A stretch of 64,000 bases of DNA, from the NCBI GenBank assembly GCA_947568835.1, contig OX387610.1, forward strand, positions 15,419,001-15,483,000. The letters are read 5' to 3'. A program made the position numbers and the translations under genes. Shown one piece after another: positions 1-10,573 of this stretch. A model generated the notes under the pieces. It was not told where the DNA came from and did no database searches. It saw only the letters and a program-made list of their open reading frames with translations. The DNA is from Protonemura montana (taxonomy: Eukaryota > Arthropoda > Insecta > Plecoptera > Nemouridae). Every line of letters starts with the position of its first letter. Position 1 is the stretch's first letter.

Positions 1-183
1 GTTTCTAGTGCCAAATTAAATTCAGTGTTTTTTTCAATAGGCAGATGTGGCTTTACATCAATAAGCAAGGAATAGAGCTCAACTCAGGGAAGGAAATACC
101 GACGGCAAGAAGGTGCGAAGGTATTCCAATTTATTACGCTTCAGTTTTGAACTTTTCATTACTAATATTTTATTATGAATAGG

Positions 184-1594
184 TAGAGCCAAGATTTTAT
201 GGTGTTATGATTTCGATAATTTCGTGGTAAGCTTTTTGGATTTCGGTGTTATGGCGGTGTTATGGAAAAAGTACAGAATTTTGTATCTATAGCAGATTTC
301 AGACATAGGTGACGAAAAAAGAAGGTTTAGCGTTTTTAGCATTAGTTTTATCGAAATTTTAGTGCTAATTATTTAAATTTTAGCGTTTATAGCTAAATAG
401 AAAAAAAGAGCTTTTGCGATCTACATTCGAAAGGAATGAAGATTTAGGGTAAGCACTGGGATCTCTAATAAAGAAGTGATCAATAATAATTACAATAAAG
501 CAAATATTTAGTGTAGGTCCTCAACATCGGTATTTGTAAGGGACTTGGAACAAAATGAATAGCACAAATCAATATTTTACATAAATGCCACCATGAAATA
601 CATTGTATGGCAGTATGAGTGACACCTACTACTTGTTAAAACTTAACATTGAACAAGTTTCAATGGTAGCTTCCTTCATTCTTGTTCCTTTGTCAGTCAG
701 CACAAGGTTTTATTGACTAAAAAACCTCTCTGCATCAACACTGTTCACAGGGGCTCAAATAGTTTGCTAAGTCAGAACTGCAAATGAGGGGTTTGAGATT
801 TTTATGTCCATTAGAAATTGAATTAGACCCACTGCCTGGTAGTAACATACTTTGCAAGATTGTCTTTTTTCTCCCAGACAAGTCTGGTGTTCCAGATTCC
901 ACACATCAAAATATATCCATCACTCACAAAGAGTTGCTTTGTTTGATCCTCAAAAGTCAAATATGTATTACACCCAATTGAAATTTGAAATCCCAGCTAA
1001 TCTCTATATAGACTGAATGCATGTGGTGCTGGTGCTCACATGGCAAGGAGGGGAAGATTCAGCCAACCAATGGCAATGGTTTCCTACAGCAAACATTTTG
1101 CCCCACTACTTCTACCCCCTAAGCTTAGGAATGTTGACAGCATTTGATGAGAAACAGACCTGAATATGACAAATCCATGGAAATGTATGTTTAGAGAGAT
1201 AAAATAAACATTTTACATTTTTGCATGGAAATAAGTGGCTATTTTGCAAAATACACGTATTGTAGTGAAATAACTTCATTATCTCTCAATTTAGCATAAA
1301 AACAAATGGGTTTGTTTATTTATTTTCCGTGAAATATGATTTGATAAAAATGAAAAAAATAACAGATTATCTGAAATTTAAGATAATTGGGGGGAAAAGG
1401 CTCATTTCGCGATGATTTCGCGGGAAATAGTTGATTTCGGTGTTATGAATGATTTTTCATGAATTTCGCGTTTTGTCGCGATGAGCTTCTTACATATTTG
1501 AGATGGGAATTCAATGAATCGCACTCATTTGTAAGAAAAACAAGAGATAAGAACAATTCGCGATTTCGCGCATCACCATATAATCGTGGCTCTA
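184..1594. mobile_element. hAT-family DNA transposon, decayed
   Basis: The ends are inverted repeats: TAGAGCCAAGATTTTATGGTG (described here as the 21-bp left end, 184-204) against the complement of the right end at 1574-1594, with two mismatches. The element is flanked by an identical 8-bp direct repeat, tgaatagg, at 176-183 and 1595-1602. An 8-bp duplication with a YAGNG terminus is the hAT signature. At 1411 bp it is too short for an intact transposase; a remnant lies inside on the minus strand. Subterminal blocks rich in 'gatttcg' and 'cgcgatt' (about 210-270 and 1405-1575) may be old transposase-binding repeats. Confidence 0.85.
629..754 (-). pseudogene. hAT transposase C-terminal dimerisation domain remnant
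   Basis: Read on the minus strand from 754, the translation contains NSVDAERFFSQ, an in-frame stop, then LTDKGTRMKEATIE and a tail MLSFN before a final stop. This is the layout of the hATC dimerisation domain (N-S-x-x-x-E-R-x-F-S ... LTDxR ... hydrophobic tail) at the C terminus of hAT transposases. The internal TAA and the lack of a long upstream ORF show it is dead. It lies inside the TIR-bounded element 184-1594, which independently supports the family call. Confidence 0.75.
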
Positions 1595-2069
1595 TGAATA
1601 GGTAGTCACAAGAAATAGAACCAGCCTAGACGCTGGCTCGCACGTTAAATACATTATTTACATTTTTTTTATGCTTTATTTATTCACAATAAAGCAAATT
1701 ATCTCACATGAAGCTATAAACCTAAGTATTTAAAAACAAGAGTCTTGATCAAAATTTTTATCCGTTGTTTTCTCCCGCCTACGTTTTTATAACATTTTTT
1801 TGTCGACATCTCTGTCTTCCGTCTTTGCTTAAAGCTAAGCTTGTGCAATTCACGCGATTGGTTCAAGCCGTGCCGTTCATCCCAGTGTCTGCCATTCATC
1901 CCAGCATCCGCAGCTCAATGCAACGTCGAATCAGTAAAGCTATTTACACGAGTCATTTTAATTAAATATAAACAAAAATAAACTGACTAAAAAAAAAAAG
2001 ATATGATTGATTAATAAAACTGATGCATCAGCGGTTTCAACGTCAGCGACGTGGAAATTCAAGTCAAGG
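1595..2069 (-). other. Downstream flank / probable 3' UTR of the WIPI2 gene
   Basis: No coding sequence seen. On the minus strand two overlapping AATAAA hexamers (plus-strand tttatt at 1675-1680 and 1679-1684) lie about 390 nt past the WIPI2 stop. They are the nearest canonical polyadenylation signals I could find there. The UTR extent is inferred. Confidence 0.35.
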
Positions 2070-2179
2070 TCAGTCGGTGATCTGGTTGACAGGAGGGAAC
2101 TCGCTGTCGTCGTCGAAACGGAATCCACCCTTGGGCGGAGATTCCACCGCCGCTGCCATCTCGTGGTACTTCTCGGAAT
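2070..2179 (-). CDS. WIPI2: WIPI2 exon 11, C terminus and stop
   Basis: Codes [15 protein letters not shown] then [15 protein letters not shown] and TGA at 2070-2072. The acidic DSE.PP....TD ending is shared with vertebrate WIPI2. Confidence 0.88.
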
Positions 2180-5100
2180 CTGGAAGAAACGTCGCGATCG
2201 TTAGAAGCCTCGTGGGAAACTAAACGGAAATTTACTGAAACTTGTCTTAATTTTGTGTCTTTGATCGATCGACCGCTTGTCCCGGTGACTTCATAAATAA
2301 AATGAGCGATAATGAAGTTTATATTTAGCTTTACATCTATTTCAGTTAACATGGCAGCCATTTTGAAATTCTCAAACAAGTCTGTTTACCAAATGTTTTC
2401 ACTCCCTGCCGTTTGCACCAAGAAAAAGATAAGTTTCAGTAAATTTGTTTTTCCGATGATGTTTATAACGAAGTACTTTGACATAAATATTGAACCAATC
2501 TTGGTTAGATTCAAACACCAATGACATGCAGTTAGAAAATGAAAATGCATCTTGCCAGTGCAGATTCATTCCACTTATAAACTAAATAATAACGAGTGAC
2601 TAGCTTAGTTAATTGTCAAACCAAAAAAACTTGCAAAAAATAAAAACGAATTCTCTGCCAACGACTCAACAACTCTCATGCAGAATTAGCAGATTTTACC
2701 CGTGGATGGGGTTAAGCAACAACAAGTAGCTACATGCCAGCGAAACGGTCGCTACGTATTTCCGGCAAAAAACATTTCTGAAATCGACTCGTTCGAAACG
2801 GATAAATACCATTCGAAAATTTAAAATGCACATTTCATTAATCGAAATGGAATCCTCAATTGACGGTATGAAAATAAAAGAATGAAACTTGCCTGGCACG
2901 AGCGCCAAGGTGCTAGCAGTGTCACCACTACGCTAGGTTCTGCTCGAGAGTTATTGCTTGGCCGACAGTTGGTAAGATTGTGTTTTGATCGTCAGTACCT
3001 GACATGTAGCCGGGAGAGTTGCCTTTCAAAATTCCCGCGTAGCTACTAACAGAGCCTGTATCCAGGTCAACAAACAGAGGGTTAAAAAGACGAGCGTCGC
3101 CGTCGGCAACCTTCGTGACGTTGCGATCGAGGGGGGGAAATGTGGCCGGGTTGGCAAGATTGTTGTTCGATTGCAATGATGCAGTCGATGAAATCAGTAT
3201 TTAAATTGCAAACGCTTGCAATGCGCGGGGTATTTTATTATTATCAACACCATAACCGTCTCAAAAATTGATGTCCAAACGGGGACCATCAATTTTTGAG
3301 ACTGTTATTGTGTTCATAATACCAAAATGCTGCAGCAGTTGGCAATAAGGTGAAGAATTTTGGCTTAAAACATTAAAAATTATAAATGGAGCAGGTGGTA
3401 ATTAAACATTGGAATGTTATCCTGAAGTTAAAAATAAAATCAACTGGCTTAGCATCAATTAGTTCAGTTGGCAACCGTGGTTACGTAGGATGAATATCAA
3501 CGAAGCCAGTCGATTTATTAGTGGACAGGTAAGACAAGAGCAAACAAAAACAAATCGGCAAAGAAATAAAAACCACTAACACCAAAGTGACACGGCTTTG
3601 TATGGCGACGAAATGACGCAGAGAGAACTTGATTCAGTTCAGTCTGGCCAATCTGAGCCACTGGTTTATTGGCGGCAAGATTCACAAACATTTCACAGTA
3701 AGTTTAAGTTAACTTTGAAGTGCACAGAACGGAAATTACACGCCAGCGAGATGGGAGACGAGAAGGTAATGCTAGCGAATATCAAATACAAAATATGACC
3801 AAGCTAATTTGGTACCTACGAGCAATGAAAAGTGGAATGTAAAATCTGAAACCTTGCGATGATATTTTAAAAGTTAACTTCCGATCTCGTATCTCGAAAG
3901 TGTGTATCTAGTTCTGCGCACTTTGATTTGATTATAAAATGTAAACGGAGAGGTTTGGGTCGTTAAATACCTGCGGTCGCGAGGTCGTTGGCATTACCGA
4001 TCGGTTTGGGGCTAGAAGCTGGCGCCAGGTCGTTGCCCAGACACGATGACGTTGATTCCAGTCTCAGGTCCCGGCCCGTGTCAAGTCTGGAACCACGAGG
4101 CAAGACCATCAAGTCAACTCTAACCAGAATCATGTCTACTTGATCTAAACTTAGCACTAGTTTTAACAAAAACTAGCGCAACTGGGTTTTGAATTTTAAG
4201 TGAAATTGGTCCTTTGTTATTAAAAAATTGTCAGGACTGCTCTTACCCTTGATAAAGTAACAGGTACAAGTTACGAAACGTTGGGAAATTTAGTTGTTCT
4301 TCACTTGGCATTCAAAACCCATTTGAAATAGTTTTTGTTAATACTAGTGCTAAGCTTACATCAAGTAGACATGAGTCTAAAAACAATCATAACATTTTTT
4401 AGGTTATTATTTTAATACAAAACAAGAGTTGGGAGTTGGGAGAAGTCTACCGGAAGATTGTCTCCATCCATAGTCGAGTATTTCTTCAGGATCGGAGCTT
4501 GTTTTCAGCCGACGGCACGTTGCTAAATAATGTAGTTACAAAACAAAGTCCAGAATCTCACCCGTTTATAAATAAGATACAAGAACTCTTGGAGCTTCGA
4601 GGACCTAACAACGCTCAAGTAAGTAAAGACTCACCTGTGCTAAGATAAACTATTTGAACTGGGTTTTGAATGCTAAGTAAACGGCTAATGCTAAGTATAA
4701 ACTCACCTGTGCTGCTTGACAAGTGAGCAGTCACCGCCTTCTGAAGTATCCAGGTTGTACACATACAGGGAACCGTCTGCAGAAGCAACTAGAAGGCGGA
4801 GAACCTTCTGGATTCTGTGCAGAAACAACGTCATGAACCCAGTCTTTCATATGGTTAAACTTTCACATGCTTTAAGTAGGTCTAGTAATATTATTCCCAC
4901 AGGTTTTTAGAATCTAGTTTTGACATTCATTTGAATAGAGGCTGTACTTTTGCTGTGGTAAAGATGGGAATTTGATTGGTTGTGGGTTGGTAACTATGGT
5001 CGGGGGTTGGTAACTATGTTCGGAGGTTGGTACTCACGTGGTAATAGCGCAGACGTTTCTCAAGCCCTGGAACGGCAAGTGAACCGAAGCGAACGCTCGG

Positions 5101-8100
5101 CCCTGATTAAACACGTCGGTGACTTGGGACGGAAGGTAGTTGGCAGAAGCCGAGACTGCCTTGGTCAGATAACCCATCCAACCCTGATTCTCATCCACCG
5201 CTTGCTTGGGCCTACAACATTATTTATTATTATTTAATATATTTTATTAATCCATTAATTTGTTTTAATAACGCACTGTTTTGACAACAAACTCTGTGTA
5301 CTTTAACTAAGAAATTCTTCAAAGAACCGTTGTTTTAAATCGCCCAACTCTTCAGTGATTTTTTTTCTGTTTTGACAACTGTGCTATGACCGAAGTTACT
5401 CGATCGAAACAAAATTGATCATAAAAATATTGACATCCCAGCAAAAAACACAAATATTTTAATGCAGAATCTGAATCAGGGAATGGATTTCTATTGTATA
5501 TCGTTACCGATCTTTGTTTGACTTGCTTTGTCAGTCATAATGACTTGATTATTAGCCAGCAAATTATGGGCCACTTTTTAATCATGAGTTACTGATACAA
5601 TCAGCCCAAATAGTTTGACCTTCTTTATAACTGTGACTCAGTAGAGATAAGCTTATCTGCAAGAGACTGTCACACAAAGGTTAATGACTCAATGACTCAA
5701 TGACTCAATGAAGCATTTAAATGACAAGACAGGTTAACTCATATCGCCTCAAAAATTGGTGCCCGTTTGGACATCAGTTTTTGAGACGGTTCTAGTGTTG
5801 ATAATAATAAAATACCCCGCGCATTGCAAGCGTTTGCAATTTAAATCAGATTTTTTAAATTAAATGAGATTAAATAATCTGCCGAGAAGTGCGGTTATAC
5901 CACTAGTGAAAAGCTCCAAAGAAATGAGGGCTAAACTTAGCGAAATAAAAATAAGATAGCAACAACCGGTAGCATTTATAATGAATGAAATGCATGTCAA
6001 AGTTGTGGAGAAAAAAAAAAAATAATAAAAATAAATAAGATTTAATCTCCAGATGAACTTACGCTTCTTTAGGTTCTTCCAGTTTGAACACATGAACAGT
6101 TTCTGTGTTACTCGATGCACAAAGATACGTTGAGTCCATCGAGAATACAAGACTTGAGATTGAGACGCATCTTTTTACACCGCGGCGGAACTCATACACC
6201 TGCAAGATGAAAGCAAAGATAATAATAATAACAATTTGATGTTTATTCGACAGCTCAGAAGTCAATTGTTCTTACATTACATAACAAACAATTCAGATGT
6301 GAGCTAAAATTAACTGAAGAGAAGATGATTCTATTCTGCATTTGCCAGTGAAATAACAAACAAATATATGGTAAGCCTCAAGTTCCTAGCCGTGGGTTTC
6401 TATAGTTTCAACAGCGTCGAACTGAAATCCCGTCACTAGACAGTCGATGGCCTTCGGGGACCAACAAAAACCTTGCATTGTCAACTTCTTGTGACCTCAG
6501 GAACATCAAGCTCATCTCCAAAATATTGCTTTGTAACCAGAGAGACAGTTTTAAATGGTAGCCATCTTGAAAAGTAGTTAAATATAATAATGAAATTTTC
6601 CATCATTTGCTTGCTGGTTTAAGCTCCCTAGTGGAAATGCCAGAAAACCAAAAAAACACTGCAAATATAATAATTATATACTTTTAACTCTAATATACTT
6701 TTGTATACTGGTACCACAATATATTAACTGTACTTGGGTTAGTTTTAGCTCACATCTGAATTGTTTGTAATGTAATGCATGAACAATTGGCTTCTGAGCT
6801 GTCGAATATTATTATTATTATTACAGCGAGGATATCAATGATTCCCATCATGTAATGAACCCGAGTGAGAGTCCCGTGGGATAGTACCTTGCTCCCGTCG
6901 TGTACCAGGAAGACCCGGATCACTGTCCCCTTCTCGGAGGCGGTGGCAACCTTCGTGCCCGATGCACTGAAACCAAGAGCCGCTAGCGGACTGTCGTGGG
7001 CTGGGATCATTGTCTTGGCGTGCTGTGAACATAACGTCATGATTCAACTTTCAATTCATTCGCTTGGAAAATATCAAACATGGCTGCTAAATGTATGGGT
7101 GCATACAAACGATCAAAAGTACATTACGAGAACACAGAAATTATCTGCCGCGAGTAGGAAAATTTGTTATCAGAAAATTGTCAGGACTGCTCTAACCCTT
7201 GATAAAGTAACAGGTACAAGTTACGAAACGTTGGGAAATTCAGTTGTTCTTCACTTAGCATTCAAAACCCAGTTGAAATAGTTTTTGTTAAAACTAGTGC
7301 TAAGTTTACATCAAGTAGACATGAGTCTAAAAACAATCAGCATAAAAAGTTAACAGGTAATAATTAAGATTTATGACCTATCAAAACATACAGCTAAGGG
7401 TAAACAGAAAGTTGACTTGAAATCGGTGTGTATGATTTTCCTCTGATACGAGCAGGTTTTTGGCTGTGAAAACGGCCATCTGATAATTTGACCAAGTTTG
7501 ACTTACCAAGCTTTGTAATGAGATCCCAGATAGTGTAATAAATCCTTGGCCAACAAATGTTAACAGCTTAAAACTAAGATTGAAAGATTATAGATGTAAG
7601 ATGTGAAATGTACCTACCTTAGTTTAAAGAAACTTTTCTTTGTAACCTAACAAAACAAGGGAGAATTTATAATATTTGTACTGTAAGCTACTGTGCGAGA
7701 AACAAATAAACTAAACATATATATAAATACAATATGATATCATTATAGTCAGGTAATGTGACTCACCAAGTTGATGGCATCGAATATCTGCACCTCCCCG
7801 ATGGTGTTAGAGCCTGGATAAGCAAGGAAGCAGTTGTCGCTGTTGATCGACAACGTACACAATCCCGTCGGGTTGGGCGGCGTGTCCCGGATCGTATGCA
7901 ACACTTTCATGTCACGGATGTTGTGAATGTACAACGATTCTTCCAAACAAACCACGAGCCGCTGTAAACCCAGGGAACTAGTTCAACAATCTGACAGCTC
8001 AACGTTTGGCACGAACAAGTGCAAGTTATTGATATTGCAATACGATAATCTAATCTGGGTGTGTTGATGTTTATTCGTGGTTTTGTGGGCTGCAATTATA

Positions 8101-9449
8101 TGTGGTCAATTGCATCTAGTTTTAGTTTGCCAATCACTGATCTATCTTATGAAAGAAATTATGGACTGCGTTTATGATAAAATTTCCTGATTTACTAGCT
8201 ACCTCTTGAAACTTGCTTTGCTAAAACTTTCGCAAAGCGTTGGGGTATCTCGGCTGTCAACTCACCGCTCTGTTGAGCTTCACGGCCAAGATTGTGTTCG
8301 AATAACTGTAGTTGCATATTTCTGTTCCCTTCTTGAAATGGCAAACTTTCAGCTTCCTGGGAGACGATAAACTGACGACAGCGACGAGGCTACTGCTGAA
8401 CAATCTTTCCACAATGCATATATCTTCAGTGTCTGTGAAGAGAGATATTAAGATGGAGTTCACTTTATGTTTCAAGGGTACTTACCACGATAATTGACAG
8501 TTATTCAACATTACTCTAATTGTACCGAGGTAATTGACTTACCATTCTCATAAATCTGCTCAAGGTTGTCCACACAATTAAGTGAGAAGAGTCGATACCC
8601 TGTTTTTGTGCCAACTGCTAAAGATCTGAAATCAATATTGGTTTTAGTATATTTTGTGGTGAAGCTCGATGCCTTGTTTGGAGGCTGCCATAAATGATTA
8701 ATGTCAGTTGGAGTTAGTTTGCACAACTTGGTGTCCTACTTTAACAAGCACATAGTGTACTTTCACTTTTGCCATTTTTATTCATCTTACCAACAAAAGG
8801 TCGAGTTATCTCGCACGATTCTTTAAAACTTCATACGAGGCAGATTTGAAAAATTCTTTAGATATGTCGGTGGATTCTATAGAAATTTCTTATAGTTTAA
8901 TTAAATGCACTTGAACTGAAAGTAATGTCATCATGATAGTACGAATTAAAAAAGACAACTGACATCTCAATGATATCGATTAGAGATGAGCAGGGATGAA
9001 CTGTCAGTAAGGCCATTGACCTATGCTCCAATATATTAATATTATCATCCCCCAAGCTCCTTTTATGGTCAAATACAATAGAGTTGGCCTTAATTGGCAA
9101 ACTTAGCACCTGTTACTCTAGCTGTTTTTTGTGACATCAAATTTCATTGCATCATCTGTCATTGTTTCCAAAACAAAGGTTTCTTCCTCTCTTTAAAAAA
9201 CAGGGCAAAAGTCTTGCAAAAACAATAATGAATTTCATTAATGTACGATAAAAATTGAGTGAAAATCCTCAACATTGACAATAGAGACCAACTAATTGCT
9301 GAAATTAGTAGTTAGTCGTAGTAAACAAAGAAACCTTTATGTACAGAATAATTTCTCTGACATTTGGCAAACACTTACGTGCAGTCCTGGTTGAAATTAA
9401 CAAAGAAAACACCACTCGCTGGATCAGTTCCTTGATTTGCGAGGTTCAT
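2070..9449 (-). CDS. WIPI2: WIPI2-type PROPPIN beta-propeller (autophagy), 11 exons, 450 aa
   Basis: Orthologue of WIPI2/Atg18, the PI3P-binding seven-bladed propeller that recruits the ATG16L1 complex to forming autophagosomes. Exons (minus): 9379-9449, 8543-8625, 8266-8432, 7767-7961, 6888-7022, 6063-6199, 5038-5211, 4707-4814, 3971-4086, 2999-3055, 2070-2179; all phases agree. The FRRG phosphoinositide motif is at residues 221-224, and Arg106 sits where human WIPI2 Arg108 contacts ATG16L1. Long identical stretches with WIPI2 include [20 protein letters not shown]. The tail is a variable region ending in a DSEFPP...TD motif typical of WIPI1/2. Start: Met at 9449 gives an MNLA-type beginning and the family length (human about 454); an in-frame Met at 9515 would add 22 residues. 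The 5' end is shared with a divergent promoter region. Subfamily WIPI2 rather than WIPI1 is from recalled sequences. Confidence 0.93.
2999..3055 (-). CDS. WIPI2: WIPI2 exon 10 (residues 396-414, tail)
   Basis: 57-bp phase-1 exon, [18 protein letters not shown]. Chosen because a strong pyrimidine tract plus gatacag acceptor and a gtactg donor give exact phase agreement with exons 9 and 11. This tail is weakly conserved, so this exon rests on splice signals and phase. Confidence 0.65.
3198..3320. repeat. Palindromic element family B, copy 1
   Basis: Type copy of family B without a tRNA-like core. The left arm runs from aaattgcaaacgcttgcaat through a T-rich segment to cgtctcaaaaattgatg; a short spacer (tccaaacggggac) separates it from the complementary arm ending in gtgttcataat. 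WIPI2 intron 10. Confidence 0.8.
3971..4086 (-). CDS. WIPI2: WIPI2 exon 9 (residues 357-395, C-terminal tail)
   Basis: Begins by completing an Arg codon followed by [14 protein letters not shown], matching the ...KQHRLDG... junction of WIPI2, then a Ser/Pro/Ala-rich linker. A palindromic repeat starts about 40 bp upstream of its acceptor, so the branch point may lie in or beside the repeat. Confidence 0.75.
4128..4396. repeat. Palindromic element family A, copy 1
   Basis: Family A has long imperfect inverted arms starting near gtctacttgatgtaaactta and ending near acatcaagtagacatgagtc, with conserved inner blocks such as cccttgataaagtaacagg and ttgggaaattcagttgttct. Here the left arm is shortened (4128-4200) and the right arm is nearly complete. 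WIPI2 intron 8. Confidence 0.8.
4641..4700. mobile_element. Family A fragment with 13-bp direct-repeat flanks
   Basis: A 60-bp piece containing family-A sequence (aactgggttttgaatgctaa) lies between two identical 13-bp repeats, actcacctgtgct, at 4628-4640 and 4701-4713. The repeat is the exon-8 splice donor read on the plus strand, so the insertion appears to have duplicated the donor as a target-site duplication. Confidence 0.75.
4707..4814 (-). CDS. WIPI2: WIPI2 exon 8 (residues 321-356)
   Basis: Codes [20 protein letters not shown] and [10 protein letters not shown], the final blade. Its donor (cacag/gtgagt) has a second, duplicated copy 73 bp into the intron; see the insertion at 4641-4700. 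Confidence 0.92.
5038..5211 (-). CDS. WIPI2: WIPI2 exon 7 (residues 263-320)
   Basis: Contains [20 protein letters not shown] and [14 protein letters not shown]. In PROPPINs this blade carries the membrane-inserting loop. Acceptor gttgtag, donor gtgagt. Confidence 0.92.
5690..5722. repeat. Short 9-bp tandem repeat
   Basis: atgactcaatgactcaatg-type 9-bp unit repeated about three times in WIPI2 intron 6. Confidence 0.7.
5744..5847. repeat. Palindromic element family B, copy 2
   Basis: Left arm truncated (starts cgcctcaaaaattg); right arm complete to gcaagcgtttgcaatttaaa. WIPI2 intron 6. Confidence 0.75.
6063..6199 (-). CDS. WIPI2: WIPI2 exon 6 with the FRRG lipid-binding motif (218-262)
   Basis: Starts [20 protein letters not shown] is the paired phosphoinositide-site motif of PROPPINs. 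Ends [12 protein letters not shown]. Donor gtaagt. Confidence 0.95.
6246..6806. mobile_element. Non-autonomous TIR transposon with TA duplication
   Basis: Inverted arms of about 70 bp begin TTCGACAGCTCAGAAG and end with its complement; inside them ttagctcacatctgaattgt pairs with its reverse complement. The element is flanked by TA on both sides (6244-6245, 6807-6808), as expected for a Tc1/mariner-type target. The 561-bp element has no transposase ORF and fills most of WIPI2 intron 5 (6200-6887). Confidence 0.7.
6888..7022 (-). CDS. WIPI2: WIPI2 exon 5 (residues 173-217)
   Basis: 45 codons including [14 protein letters not shown] and [13 protein letters not shown], the blade just before the lipid-binding loop. 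Phase 0 at both ends. Confidence 0.95.
7172..7340. repeat. Palindromic element family A, copy 2 (right arm)
   Basis: Starts in the inner block aattgtcaggactgctctaa and ends acatcaagtagacatgagtc; the left arm is missing. WIPI2 intron 4. Confidence 0.8.
7767..7961 (-). CDS. WIPI2: WIPI2 exon 4 (residues 108-172)
   Basis: 65 codons, phase 0 at both ends. Very high similarity to vertebrate WIPI2, including [16 protein letters not shown]. Donor gtgagt. Confidence 0.95.
8266..8432 (-). CDS. WIPI2: WIPI2 exon 3 (residues 52-107)
   Basis: Contains [17 protein letters not shown] and [16 protein letters not shown], nearly invariant in WIPI proteins. The LNR at 104-106 corresponds to the ATG16L1-contacting arginine in human WIPI2. 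Confidence 0.95.
8543..8625 (-). CDS. WIPI2: WIPI2 exon 2 (residues 24-51)
   Basis: Codes [19 protein letters not shown], blade 1. Acceptor is ttgatttcag; the exon ends in phase 1 before gtaagt. Confidence 0.92.
9379..9449 (-). CDS. WIPI2: WIPI2 exon 1 (residues 1-23)
   Basis: Codes MNLANQG through NFNQDC and ends with two bases of a Thr codon before gtaagt. The reading frame stays open upstream to Met 9515, so a longer N terminus is possible. Confidence 0.8.
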
Positions 9450-10472
9450 TAGTCCTGATATTCCAGCTTTTAATCCTTGCGTCAACACATCTACGTTCCT
9501 AGCCAAATTTTGCATAAATATTGCGTAAAAATCTGCGACCTTGGTACTATCACTCCATATTGACCACCAGTAAACAGCTGAGTGTGACTCGAGCAAACCT
9601 AGCGGACTTTCAGCGAAGTTTTCTTTGTTTCACTGGCTGTAGGCAGCTGCGGATTGCGGCAAAACCAAGGCGAAACCGTAAAACGTCGAAACTAAACAAG
9701 ATTATTATCTTATCGCCAATGTCAAATGAGTTTTTACTAACGAAGCACGTTCCGATTAAGAATTTTATTTCAAACAATAACAACATAAGCGTTTTTCGAT
9801 TGATGCATATATTTTGTCATCAAGATTTGCCAACATAACTTTGAGGATTTCAAGTAAAAATTGCGTGACCGGGAGGGTTTATTTGGTTTCTGTAATTCAC
9901 AGTTGATTCACTGCGCCCAGCCGCTATAAAAAATTCTGGCATTTGCATATGCATGTAATATATAAAAAAATATGTTTGGAAATGCGTTCTCTTGGGGAAA
10001 TGCTTATCATTTAATAGCGAGTTTAATGAATAAATTAATTTCTTGCACGCGAATGTTCGTGCGTAAATTTTGAATTACTCTGTGATGATTGGTCGGTGAG
10101 TGGCCGTCAAATCCGTCGGGGATCGGTCCGATCGGTCCTTCATCCGCTCCTCTCCATGTAGATCGGATTTGAAGGCTTATTTCAAGACGGCAGCCGTCGA
10201 AATTACGGCCGTCGTCTTAAACACGCGCTTTTGTAACTTAATTTTTCATCTGTGATGTCAATAAAATGTGTATAGCTAATTCCATCTGACGAAGTCACCT
10301 TAACTTGACAGAGTAAGTTTTATAACCTTACATCTGTCATCCCTCATTCACTCATTGCACTTTAGTGGTATCTCTGTTCTAATTTCACCTGTGATCTATT
10401 TTTACTTCACGTAGGACGAAAGTATGTACGGGACAAGTAACAACCTTGCTGAAGTATTTTTGGCCAAGCAAA
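9450..10472. promoter_or_regulatory. Divergent promoter region between WIPI2 and MMD
   Basis: The two starts face away from each other about 1 kb apart. Within it 10080-10230 is CpG-rich (repeated gatcggtccg- and gccgtcg-type motifs) in an otherwise AT-rich setting, the likeliest shared promoter core. No TATA box was recognised. A possible 5' UTR intron of MMD runs 10313-10414 (tgacaga/gtaagt to cacgtag). Transcription starts are not visible. Confidence 0.5.
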
Positions 10473-10573
10473 ATGTCCATTCTGTCAGTGGACGCATTTA
10501 GAGGGATGCCTTCAAGATTCCATGCGTTATGGACCGACACCAAACAGTATCTAGGATTGAAATGGATGCAAGA
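10473..10573 (+). CDS. MMD: MMD exon 1 (residues 1-33)
   Basis: Starts MSILSVDAFRGMPSRF; ends in phase 2 before gtgagt. A donor one base later would read straight into TGA, so this donor is needed. Confidence 0.75.

Noticed and set aside
2928..3176. Whole 82-codon minus frame as one WIPI2 exon
   Set aside because: No acceptor at its upstream end, and only the 57-bp part 2999-3055 has good splice sites and the right phase.
4436..5237. Plus-strand frames over WIPI2 exons 7-8
   Set aside because: Shadows of the minus-strand exons.
6059..6150. Minus-strand frame 5860-6150 beginning inside WIPI2 exon 6
   Set aside because: It is exon 6 read in the wrong frame and run into the intron.
9450..9515. 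Upstream Met at 9515 as the WIPI2 start
   Set aside because: In frame and possible, but the extra 22 residues have no counterpart in the family as I know it and Met 9449 gives the usual length. Not excluded.
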